Origin: CAYGBW01 sp964348185
Lineage (GTDB): Bacteria; Desulfobacterota; BSN033; WVXP01
DNA: 12,001 nt
Assembly (NCBI GenBank): GCA_964348185.1
Contig: CAYGBW010000051.1
Location: forward strand, 1 to 12,001
Direction of reading: 5' to 3'
The notes under the pieces were generated by a model. That model searched no databases. It saw only the letters and a program-made list of their open reading frames with translations, and was not told the DNA's origin. A program made the position numbers and the translations under genes. Positions 6,547 through 12,001 of this stretch are shown here, piece after piece. Positions within the stretch are counted from its first letter, which is position 1. Each line of letters starts with the position of its first letter.

Positions 6547-7563
6547 ATGAAAATACTGGTAACAGGTGGATGCGGCTTTATTGGAAGCAATTTTGTCCGT
6601 CACATATTGCAGCACCACCCCGCCTATGAAACGATCAACCTCGACAAGCTGACCTATGCCGGCAATCTGGAGAATCTCAGTGACATCGAGAAGGTGTCGA
6701 GGTACACATTCATTCGGGGAGACATCAATGATCGTCAACTTGTGGAGGAGATCCTTTCATCTCGTGTCGATTGCATCGTCAACTTTGCTGCAGAATCTCA
6801 TGTAGACCGGTCGATCCAGGATTCCAGCGCCTTCACAAAAACCAACATCCTGGGAACGCACGTTCTGCTGGAGGCGTCCCGAAACTCGAAGGTTGACCGA
6901 TTTATTCAGATCTCAACGGATGAGGTTTATGGATCCCTGGGGCCGAAGGGGTATTTCACCGAAAAAAGCGCCCTCTCTCCCAACAGCCCCTATGCAGCGA
7001 GTAAAACAGGAGCGGATCTTCTCGTGGGAGCTTACTGTCACACCTACGGACTGCCTGGCATTATTTCTCGTTGCTCTAACAACTATGGCCCCTATCAGTT
7101 TCCGGAAAAACTCATTCCCCTGATGATCACAAATGCCATGGAAGGGAAGGAGCTCCCCGTGTACGGGGATGGCCTCAATGTGCGTGATTGGATTCATGTG
7201 GAAGACCACTGTTGGGCCATCGACACAGTGATCCACAAAGGACAGGAAGGGGAGGTCTACAATATCGGTGGCAACAATGAAAGGACCAATATCGAAATTG
7301 TCCGGCAGATTCTCCAGTTGATGGGAAAACCCGAGGGAATGATCCGTTTTGTCAGGGATCGGCTGGGTCACGACCGCCGCTATGCGATCGATTCTTCAAA
7401 GATTCGAGAGAAACTGGGATGGAGGCCACATATCCCCTTCGAAGAGGGTCTAGCCGATACGGTTAGATGGTATCGGGAACGATCCGACTGGTGGAAAAAG
7501 ATCAAGACCAGAGAGTACCTCAAATACTACGAGGCCACGTACGGCCGTCGGTCTGAGGTGTGA
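6547..7563 (+). CDS. rfbB: dTDP-glucose 4,6-dehydratase
   Basis: Extended short-chain dehydrogenase that turns dTDP-glucose into dTDP-4-keto-6-deoxyglucose with bound NAD; 338 residues, full length. Seen: the NAD-binding TGGCGFIG (G7, G10, G13), NLDKLTYAGNLENL just after it, as in RmlB, VNFAAESHVDRSI, the catalytic T-D-E triad residues (124-126 in ISTDEVYG), the Y149-x-x-x-K153 pair in SPYAASK, the substrate-binding SRCSNNYGPYQFPEKLIPL, and YNIGGNNERTN towards the C-terminus. The ATG at 6547 was chosen because it begins the glycine motif and has GAGAGA 6 bases upstream; an in-frame extension back to 6460 is translated repeat. The stop codon ends 3 bp before rfbD. Confidence 0.96.
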   Translation: MKILVTGGCGFIGSNFVRHILQHHPAYETINLDKLTYAGNLENLSDIEKVSRYTFIRGDINDRQLVEEILSSRVDCIVNFAAESHVDRSIQDSSAFTKTNILGTHVLLEASRNSKVDRFIQISTDEVYGSLGPKGYFTEKSALSPNSPYAASKTGADLLVGAYCHTYGLPGIISRCSNNYGPYQFPEKLIPLMITNAMEGKELPVYGDGLNVRDWIHVEDHCWAIDTVIHKGQEGEVYNIGGNNERTNIEIVRQILQLMGKPEGMIRFVRDRLGHDRRYAIDSSKIREKLGWRPHIPFEEGLADTVRWYRERSDWWKKIKTREYLKYYEATYGRRSEV

Positions 7564-7566
7564 CAG

Positions 7567-8409
7567 ATGGAGAGGGTTCTGGTTCTGGGTGCCCAGGGAA
7601 TGGTTGGCTCTGAGCTCATGGATATCCTCTCGTCCCGTTTCGAGTTGATCGGCCTGGGCCGTGGTCGGCTTGATATTACCGCCGAGAAAGAGACAATCAG
7701 GGCCATCCAGGACATTAACCCTCTGATTGTCATTCACGCTGCAGGCTATACCGATGTGGATGGCTGCGAGAAAGACCCGGCGCGGGCTTTCCGGGTTAAC
7801 ACCCAAGGGACACTCCATGTCGCTCAGGCCTGCCACGGAGCAAAAGCAAAGCTGGTTTACATCAGCACGGACTATGTGTTTGACGGCAAGGGTTCGAGGC
7901 CTTACCAGGAGGAAGACCCCGTCAATCCCATCAACACCTATGGTGAGTCCAAACTGCAAGGGGAGAGACACATCCAAAGGCTACTGACCGACTTCACCAT
8001 TGTGCGAACCCAATGGCTGTTTGGCAAAGGGGGGAAGAACTTCGTGACCACCATTCTCGATTTGGCCAGGGGAGGTGGCCCCCTCACGGTCGTGCACGAT
8101 CAGATCGGTTCGCCAACCTATGTGGTCGACTTAAGCCGAGCCATTCTTCGACTTCTGGAGAACGGCTCTCAGGGCGTCTTTCATGTGACCAATAGTTCAT
8201 CATGCTCGTGGTATGACTTTGCTCGGGAAATCGTCAGGACTGCAGGTTTTTCGAATATTGAGATCCTCCCCGTGGACGAGGCGTTCCTCGGGCGAGCGGC
8301 GTTGCGCCCCCATTACTCGATTCTTGACTGTGAAAGACTGGCACGGGAGACGGGGATGACGATGAGACCCTGGCAGGAAGCCTTAAGGGAGTTCGTCGGG
8401 AGGGGGTAA
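7567..8409 (+). CDS. rfbD: dTDP-4-dehydrorhamnose reductase
   Basis: Short-chain reductase making dTDP-L-rhamnose from dTDP-4-keto-L-rhamnose with NAD(P)H; 280 residues, the usual length. Seen: the nucleotide-binding GAQGMVG (8-14), LDITAEKETIRAI, VIHAAGYTDVDGCEKDP, the catalytic T101-D-Y103 in ISTDYVFDG, and Y125-x-x-x-K129 in NTYGESKLQGE, then the RTQWLFGKGGKNFV segment typical of RmlD. It begins 3 bp after the rfbB stop; its Shine-Dalgarno GAGGTG (7555-7560) lies within the last rfbB codons, so the two are probably translated together. It is the last rhamnose step in this block. Confidence 0.95.
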   Translation: MERVLVLGAQGMVGSELMDILSSRFELIGLGRGRLDITAEKETIRAIQDINPLIVIHAAGYTDVDGCEKDPARAFRVNTQGTLHVAQACHGAKAKLVYISTDYVFDGKGSRPYQEEDPVNPINTYGESKLQGERHIQRLLTDFTIVRTQWLFGKGGKNFVTTILDLARGGGPLTVVHDQIGSPTYVVDLSRAILRLLENGSQGVFHVTNSSSCSWYDFAREIVRTAGFSNIEILPVDEAFLGRAALRPHYSILDCERLARETGMTMRPWQEALREFVGRG

Positions 8410-8414
8410 GTGGC

Positions 8415-9713
8415 GTGAATATTTGCGTTATCGGGACAGGCTACGTGGGTTTGGTCACAGGGACGTGCCTGGCCGAATTCGGCATGAACCTGACTTGTGT
8501 CGACAACGACAGGGCAAAGATCCGGGATCTGAAGGAAGGCCGAATCCCTATCTTTGAGCCAGGCCTAGAGGATCTGATCAAGAAGAATGTGGCGCACGGA
8601 AGACTGAGATTTTCAACAGAGATCAAAGACGTTGTCACGAGCAGTCTTGTTATTTTCATCACGGTCGGCACTCCGTCCAATGAGGATGGCTCCTCTGACC
8701 TCCGGTATGTAGAGACCGTGGCCAAAGAAATCGCTCCGTGTATAAATGGGTACAAGGTTATCGTCTTGAAAAGCACGGTTCCCATCGGGACGTGCAGATG
8801 GGTTAAGGAGATCATCCGGTCCCATCAAAAGCGGTCCGTTCAGTTTGATATCGTGTCCAACCCAGAGTTCCAGCGGGAGGGGTCTGCCATCGAGGATTTT
8901 ATGCGGCCTGACCGCGTGACCATCGGCGCAGAGAGCGAACAGGCAGTCGCCATCATGCAGGATATTTACAGCGCCCTCTATCTCAATGAAACCCCCTTTG
9001 TGATCTGCAATCTCGAAACAGCGGAAATGATCAAGTACGCCTCCAATGCCTTTCTGGCCACGAAAGTCTCCTTTATCAATGAGATCGCTAATCTCTGTGA
9101 AAAGGTGGGAGCGGATGTCCATCATGTCGCCAGGGCAATGGGCCTTGACGGTCGGATCGGACGGAAGTTCCTCCATCCCGGACCGGGGTTTGGGGGTTCG
9201 TGTTTTCCGAAGGATACCCGGGCATTGGCGGCCATGGGAGAAGAGAGAGGAGAGAAACTCGGAATCGTTCAGGCCGTTATCGAAACCAATGATCGTCAGA
9301 AGATGAGAATGGTAGACAAGATTCGGAGAATGGTCGGAGATCTAAAGGGGAGGACGATCGGGGTCCTGGGGCTTTCCTTCAAGCCCAACACGGACGACAT
9401 CCGCGAATCTGCCGCCATCGTCATCATCGAGGAGCTCCAGCGACTGGGGGCCAGAATCAGGACGTATGATCCAGCTGCCATGGGGATAGCCAAGACCGTG
9501 TTGAAAGGAGTGGAATTCTGCTCCGATGCATATGAGACCGCCTTGGATTGCGACGCTCTCGTTCTTGTGACCGAATGGAATGAATTTCGGCGCCTCGATC
9601 TTGCCCGGATTAAAAGAATCCTGAAGGAGCCTATCTTTATCGATCTTCGAAATGTCTACGAAACCGCCCAGATGAAGGAGATGGGATTCAAGTACTGCGG
9701 GGTGGGGAGGTAA
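8415..9713 (+). CDS. ugd: UDP-glucose 6-dehydrogenase
   Basis: NAD-dependent enzyme that oxidises UDP-glucose twice to UDP-glucuronate, a precursor for capsule, LPS core sugars or further nucleotide sugars. The product is 432 residues, full length. Seen: the N-terminal NAD motif GTGYVG (7-12), FITVGTPSNEDGSSDLRYV, the LKSTVPIGT loop, NPEFQREGSAIEDF, the central helix EMIKYASNAFLATKVSF with Lys207 and Asn211, the catalytic Cys263 in FGGSCFPKDTRAL, and the C-terminal GLSFKPNTDDIRESAA domain. The start is GTG at 8415 with GGGAGGGGG (8398-8406) 8 bases upstream, 5 bp after rfbD. The related GDP-mannose dehydrogenase is an alternative, but the motif set and length suit Ugd. The stop overlaps the start of the next gene. 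Confidence 0.93.
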   Translation: MNICVIGTGYVGLVTGTCLAEFGMNLTCVDNDRAKIRDLKEGRIPIFEPGLEDLIKKNVAHGRLRFSTEIKDVVTSSLVIFITVGTPSNEDGSSDLRYVETVAKEIAPCINGYKVIVLKSTVPIGTCRWVKEIIRSHQKRSVQFDIVSNPEFQREGSAIEDFMRPDRVTIGAESEQAVAIMQDIYSALYLNETPFVICNLETAEMIKYASNAFLATKVSFINEIANLCEKVGADVHHVARAMGLDGRIGRKFLHPGPGFGGSCFPKDTRALAAMGEERGEKLGIVQAVIETNDRQKMRMVDKIRRMVGDLKGRTIGVLGLSFKPNTDDIRESAAIVIIEELQRLGARIRTYDPAAMGIAKTVLKGVEFCSDAYETALDCDALVLVTEWNEFRRLDLARIKRILKEPIFIDLRNVYETAQMKEMGFKYCGVGR

Positions 9714-10477
9714 TGGCTGACTGGCTGTTTATTGCGGATGCCCATCTTCGAGAGTGGGATTTCGACCAGCAGACGAGGATCATTCGATTCCTGGAGAGAG
9801 AAAAGAACAATCTCGACACCCTGGTGATACTCGGAGATCTGTTTGAATTCTGGTTCGGTTTCGAACCCTCTGCCTTTGCGGGATACAAGCCCGTTCTCGA
9901 TAAACTGGAGGAATTGGTCAAAGAGGGGGTTCACATCCGATACACCGAAGGCAACCACGATTTCAGCCTGGGAAGCTACTTCGAGGACACGTTGAGGGCT
10001 CAGATCAGCGTGATAGACTCAGTCATCGACCTGGGGGGGAAAAGAGTCTATATGGCCCATGGCGATCTGGTCGACAGAGGAGACAGGGTCTACCGAATGT
10101 TCCGGTGTCTTCTCAAGAACGCCTTGACCTATTGGGTGATCCGGAGAACGGGCCCTCGGGCCTCCAAAAGGGTAGCTACTTTTCTCAGCTCGACAAGTGC
10201 GGGGAAACGGGAGAGCACGAGTACCGAAAGAATCGACCGTGTTTTTGAGCAATTTGCCATGGAGAAAGGCAGAGAGGGATTCGATGTCATCATCCTGGCA
10301 CACAATCATCTTCCCCGGAGTCGTTCCTTTGAGATTGGCGGAAGGCATAGCCAATATTTCAATGTGGGAGATTGGGTCGATCATTTCTCCTTTCTCCGGT
10401 ATCGGCCGGGTCAGGGGTTCGGGATGGAGTGTTTTCGAGATGAGGGGAACCCATCTATCCCACATGCGCTAACTTGA
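9713..10477 (+). CDS. lpxH: UDP-2,3-diacylglucosamine diphosphatase-like metallophosphoesterase
   Basis: A calcineurin-like phosphoesterase, 254 residues, that fits LpxH, the membrane-associated enzyme cleaving UDP-2,3-diacylglucosamine to lipid X and UMP in lipid A synthesis. Metal ligands are visible in order: D9-x-H11 (IADAHL), GDLFEFW with Asp42, GNHDF with Asn81, AHGD with His116, and AHNHLP with His197 and His199. GDLFEFWFG is typical of LpxH, but GNHD and AHNH replace the GNRD and HGHTH of E. coli. The ATG overlaps the ugd stop in TAATG, with GGGGAGG (9704-9710) just before, so the genes are coupled. The envelope-sugar context supports a lipid A role. A general phosphoesterase of the same family cannot be excluded. 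Confidence 0.8.
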   Translation: MADWLFIADAHLREWDFDQQTRIIRFLEREKNNLDTLVILGDLFEFWFGFEPSAFAGYKPVLDKLEELVKEGVHIRYTEGNHDFSLGSYFEDTLRAQISVIDSVIDLGGKRVYMAHGDLVDRGDRVYRMFRCLLKNALTYWVIRRTGPRASKRVATFLSSTSAGKRESTSTERIDRVFEQFAMEKGREGFDVIILAHNHLPRSRSFEIGGRHSQYFNVGDWVDHFSFLRYRPGQGFGMECFRDEGNPSIPHALT

Positions 10478-10582
10478 GCGACAAATATAGTCTCATTAGG
10501 CAGTTCGAGTAGGTTTATTTTTCCACTGGCTAGGTTTAGAACCCTCGCTTTTCAGGTGAACAGCTTTAGCCTGTTTTGGATT

Positions 10583-10696
10583 TTGAATATCGAATATCGA
10601 ACAAGGAATTTCGAACAGCAGAAGTTTTTCAAAACAATAAGACATCATCTTTCACTTCGACATTCTGCGGTTCCCTGTTCGATATTCGACATTCAA
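10583..10696. repeat. AT-rich palindromic repeat between convergent genes (element B)
   Basis: Two arms of 43 bases (10583-10625 and 10654-10696) face each other across a 28-base centre. The outer 26 bases of the arms are complementary at 24 positions; the inner parts are diverged. The left arm has the heptamer GAATATC twice in tandem, and both arms hold the 11-mer CGAATATCGAA (10591-10601, and its complement at 10678-10688). It fills most of the 231-bp gap between the 3' ends of lpxH and engB. A stem this long could end transcription from both sides, though no T-run marks a standard intrinsic terminator. The rest of the gap (10478-10582) shows nothing I can name. Confidence 0.75.
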
Positions 10697-10708
10697 TCCA
10701 TTATTAAA

Positions 10709-11341
10709 TTAGCTTCCTAAGTTACCGCTCATGCTCCCCGTTCCCTGAGGTCCTGAAGGCCCCTGACAGGCACGCATGATTTCCTCCCATAGGGCCGCTT
10801 TTCCTTCCCCAGTGGCGGCCGAAAAGGGGATTACCCTGCCCCCATACCCCCCCAAAGCGTTCAGTATCTTTCGGGTTTGAGCCTGTCGCTTGGACCTGGA
10901 AATCTTGTCGATCTTTGTAACAACAGCCAGGGAGGGGATGTGGCGCTCGCGAAGCCACTCGACCAACTGGAGGTCCTGTTCATTCGGTTCTCGTCTGGCA
11001 TCGAGGAGAAGGATGACCAACCTGAGCTCCTTCCGGCTCGTCAGATAGGTCTCGACGATTGGTCCCCAACTCCTTCGGACCTTCTCGGGGACCCTGGCAA
11101 ACCCGTACCCGGGAAGATCCACGAGCGACAGGGCCGAATTGACGACAAAGAAATTCAGGAGTCGGGTTTTGCCCGGCGTGGAACTGGTTTTTGCGAGACC
11201 CCCTCGATGGACCAGGCAGTTGATGACGGAAGACTTTCCGACATTGGAGCGCCCTGCGAAGGCGATTTCTGGAAGGCCTTGACGGGGATAGTCGTCCGGG
11301 GCCACAGCGCTTTTTAGAAAGGTGGCCTTTTTCACTTTCAT
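10709..11341 (-). CDS. engB: Ribosome biogenesis GTP-binding protein EngB/YsxC
   Basis: Small TRAFAC-class GTPase needed for large ribosomal subunit assembly; 210 residues, usual for the family. All G motifs are present: G1 GRSNVGKS (30-37), G2 around STPGKTR (54-60), G3 DLPGYG (75-80), G4 TKID (142-145) and G5 SAAT (174-177). The N-terminal segment 'KATFLKSAV' and 'LPEIAFAGRSNVGKSS' is typical. The start is the ATG whose complement is at 11339-11341; no Shine-Dalgarno is evident. A glycine-rich tail (GPSGPQGTGSMSGNLGS) follows the fold and ends 13 bases from the repeat downstream. The gene reads opposite to all others here and converges on lpxH, so it is a separate unit. Confidence 0.96.
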   Translation of the reverse strand: MKVKKATFLKSAVAPDDYPRQGLPEIAFAGRSNVGKSSVINCLVHRGGLAKTSSTPGKTRLLNFFVVNSALSLVDLPGYGFARVPEKVRRSWGPIVETYLTSRKELRLVILLLDARREPNEQDLQLVEWLRERHIPSLAVVTKIDKISRSKRQAQTRKILNALGGYGGRVIPFSAATGEGKAALWEEIMRACQGPSGPQGTGSMSGNLGS

Positions 11342-11406
11342 GGAAGAGGTATCTCACAGCTCGCCAAGCATGCTGAGGTTGGGGCATTCATCCGCCGGTA
11401 GGGGAG

Positions 11407-11434
11407 AGTATCATGCTTTGGGATACCTTGTCTA
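11407..11434 (-). promoter_or_regulatory. Possible weak engB promoter
   Basis: On the minus strand, TAGACA (11429-11434) and GATACT (11407-11412) are separated by 16 bases and would start transcription about 60 bases before the engB ATG. The match is partial and found by eye, so it is only a candidate. Confidence 0.25.
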
Positions 11435-11463
11435 TCGCGTGATGAAGTCGTACCGAGAAACTC

Positions 11464-11520
11464 AATGACAAATCCCAAATCCCAAAAGCCCAAACAAATC
11501 TAAAAAGCCAAGGGACAAAT
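11464..11520. repeat. AT-rich AAATCCC heptamer tract (element C)
   Basis: The tract reads TGACAAATCCCAAATCCC and goes on with AAAAGCCC, AAACAAATC and GGGACAAATACC. AAATCCC occurs twice in tandem, with degenerate copies after it. It resembles one arm of the palindromic elements seen elsewhere in the window in base composition and heptamer spacing, but shares no long exact word with them. A convincing opposite arm is not visible. No spacers separate the units, so it is not a CRISPR array. Confidence 0.5.
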
Positions 11521-11721
11521 ACCCGGTGGAGCTCCCCGGGCTAAGGCGAGTGATGGGCGATTGAATCACTTTGTTGCAGATTATCTCAACTCCCTGGGCA
11601 ACTGACCACTCAGCTCCTTACAAGAGTTTTGAAACTTAGGGGATTCGATTTCATTTGACATTTGGAGTTGACCTTTGAAACTGATGCAGTAATTCTCATC
11701 GAGACAATGGCATGTTGAGCA

Positions 11722-11750
11722 TTGACCTCTAAGCTTGGTTTGTATAGAAT
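11722..11750 (+). promoter_or_regulatory. Sigma-70 promoter of rnpB
   Basis: TTGACC (11722-11727) and TAGAAT (11745-11750) are 17 bases apart, each one base from consensus with ideal spacing. A start around 11757 would fall exactly at the 5' end of the RNase P RNA, supporting both calls. Confidence 0.75.
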
Positions 11751-11756
11751 ACTATG

Positions 11757-12001
11757 GGCCAGAGCAGGCAGGGTGGTCGCTGCTCCCGCAACTCGGGAGG
11801 AGAGCAAAGTCCGAACTCCAGAGGGCAGGGTGGTTGCTAACAGCAACAGTCCCGAGACTCGGGATATGGAAAGTGCCACAGCAAGGAAACCGCCCCTTCA
11901 GGGGTAAGGGTGAAAGGGTGAGGTAAGCGCTCACCAGTGTCCCGGATGACCGCGACAGCTTGGCAAACCCCACTTGGAGCAAGACCGAACAGGGATGGCC
12001 G
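11757..12001 (+). ncRNA. rnpB: RNase P RNA, class A (3' end outside window)
   Basis: Catalytic RNA of RNase P, which removes the 5' leader of tRNA precursors together with RnpA. Conserved blocks appear in the right order: GCAAAGTCCGAACTCC (5' strand of P4 and its flank), AGGGCAGGGTGGTTGC, the hairpins GTTGCT/AGCAAC and CCCGAG/CTCGGG, AGTGCCACAGCAAGGAAACC, GGTAAGGGTGAAAGGGTGAG, GTAAGCGCTCACC, then AAACCCCACTTGGAGCAAG and ACCGAACAGG. A short P3-like stem CTCCCG-CAACT-CGGGAG lies near the 5' end. The 245 bases here are about two thirds of a usual 350-400-base RNA; the P4 3' strand and the closing P1 and P2 strands lie beyond the window. The joining region reads AGCAAAG where AGGAAAG is usual. 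The start is set from the promoter and is accurate to a few bases. Confidence 0.93.

Larger units (their letters stand above)
11342..11721. other. Non-coding gap between divergent engB and rnpB
   Basis: About 400 bases without a credible gene, holding the leaders of two divergent units. Near engB is a possible weak minus-strand promoter. At 11464-11520 is an AT-rich heptamer tract. After it come two small hairpins: CCCGG-T-GGAGCTCC-CCGGG (11522-11540), whose centre is itself a perfect palindrome, and AGTGAT/ATCACT shortly downstream. At about 11637-11680 an AT-rich stretch with ATTTGACATTTGG may be a worn opposite arm of the heptamer tract. No tRNA or attachment site was recognised. Confidence 0.6.

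Noticed and set aside
10478..10582. Intrinsic terminator after lpxH
   Set aside because: AACAG/CTGTT near 10553-10575 can pair, but the stem is short and the T-run weak; the palindrome that follows is the better candidate.
10877..11317. 146-residue plus-strand open frame inside engB
   Set aside because: Antisense shadow of a GTPase with all five G motifs intact.
11464..11520. CRISPR-like array
   Set aside because: Heptamers run directly into each other without spacers, and there are no cas genes.
11610..11926. Small open frames on both strands over the rnpB 5' region
   Set aside because: They overlap the promoter and the conserved RNase P RNA, and have no protein-like features.

Overview
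The window looks like a chromosomal segment from a Gram-negative anaerobe, most likely Desulfobacterota (old Deltaproteobacteria). The basis is the mix of genes: a selenium-dependent molybdenum hydroxylase maturation pair, LptD and LpxH (so an outer membrane with lipid A), short-form RfbA and RfbC proteins, and AT-rich 'AAATCCGAA / TTCGATATTCG' palindromic repeats of a kind I associate with such genomes. This lineage call is inference from content; no search was run.

Layout. 5-1424: a MocA/YgfJ-type nucleotidyltransferase overlapping a YqeB-family protein, both for molybdenum hydroxylase cofactor maturation. 1499-2782: folC (folate polyglutamylation). 2830-4929: lptD (outer-membrane LPS translocon). 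4999-9713: a nucleotide-sugar block, rfbA-rfbC-rfbB-rfbD-ugd, giving dTDP-L-rhamnose and UDP-glucuronate. 9713-10477: an LpxH-like lipid A enzyme, translationally coupled to ugd. 10709-11341 (minus strand): engB/ysxC, a ribosome-assembly GTPase, convergent with lpxH. From about 11757 to the window end: the 5' two thirds of rnpB (RNase P RNA) on the plus strand, preceded by a near-consensus sigma-70 promoter.

How the genes work together. lptD, the sugar genes and lpxH together form a cell-envelope block: lpxH makes the lipid A precursor lipid X, the rfb genes and ugd supply activated sugars for O-antigen, core or capsule, and LptD inserts finished LPS. The gene junctions from rfbB to lpxH are tight (3 bp, 5 bp and a TAATG overlap), which suggests one transcript. 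The other genes are housekeeping.

The non-coding regions hold the least ordinary material. A palindromic AT-rich repeat sits between rfbC and rfbB and appears to be interrupted by a 78-bp GC-rich, hairpin-forming insert flanked by AAAT on both sides. A second palindrome with the same 11-base core lies exactly between the convergent lpxH and engB. A third AT-rich tract with AAATCCC heptamers lies between engB and rnpB. I found no defence system, CRISPR array, transposase or tRNA, and no convincing new multi-gene system.
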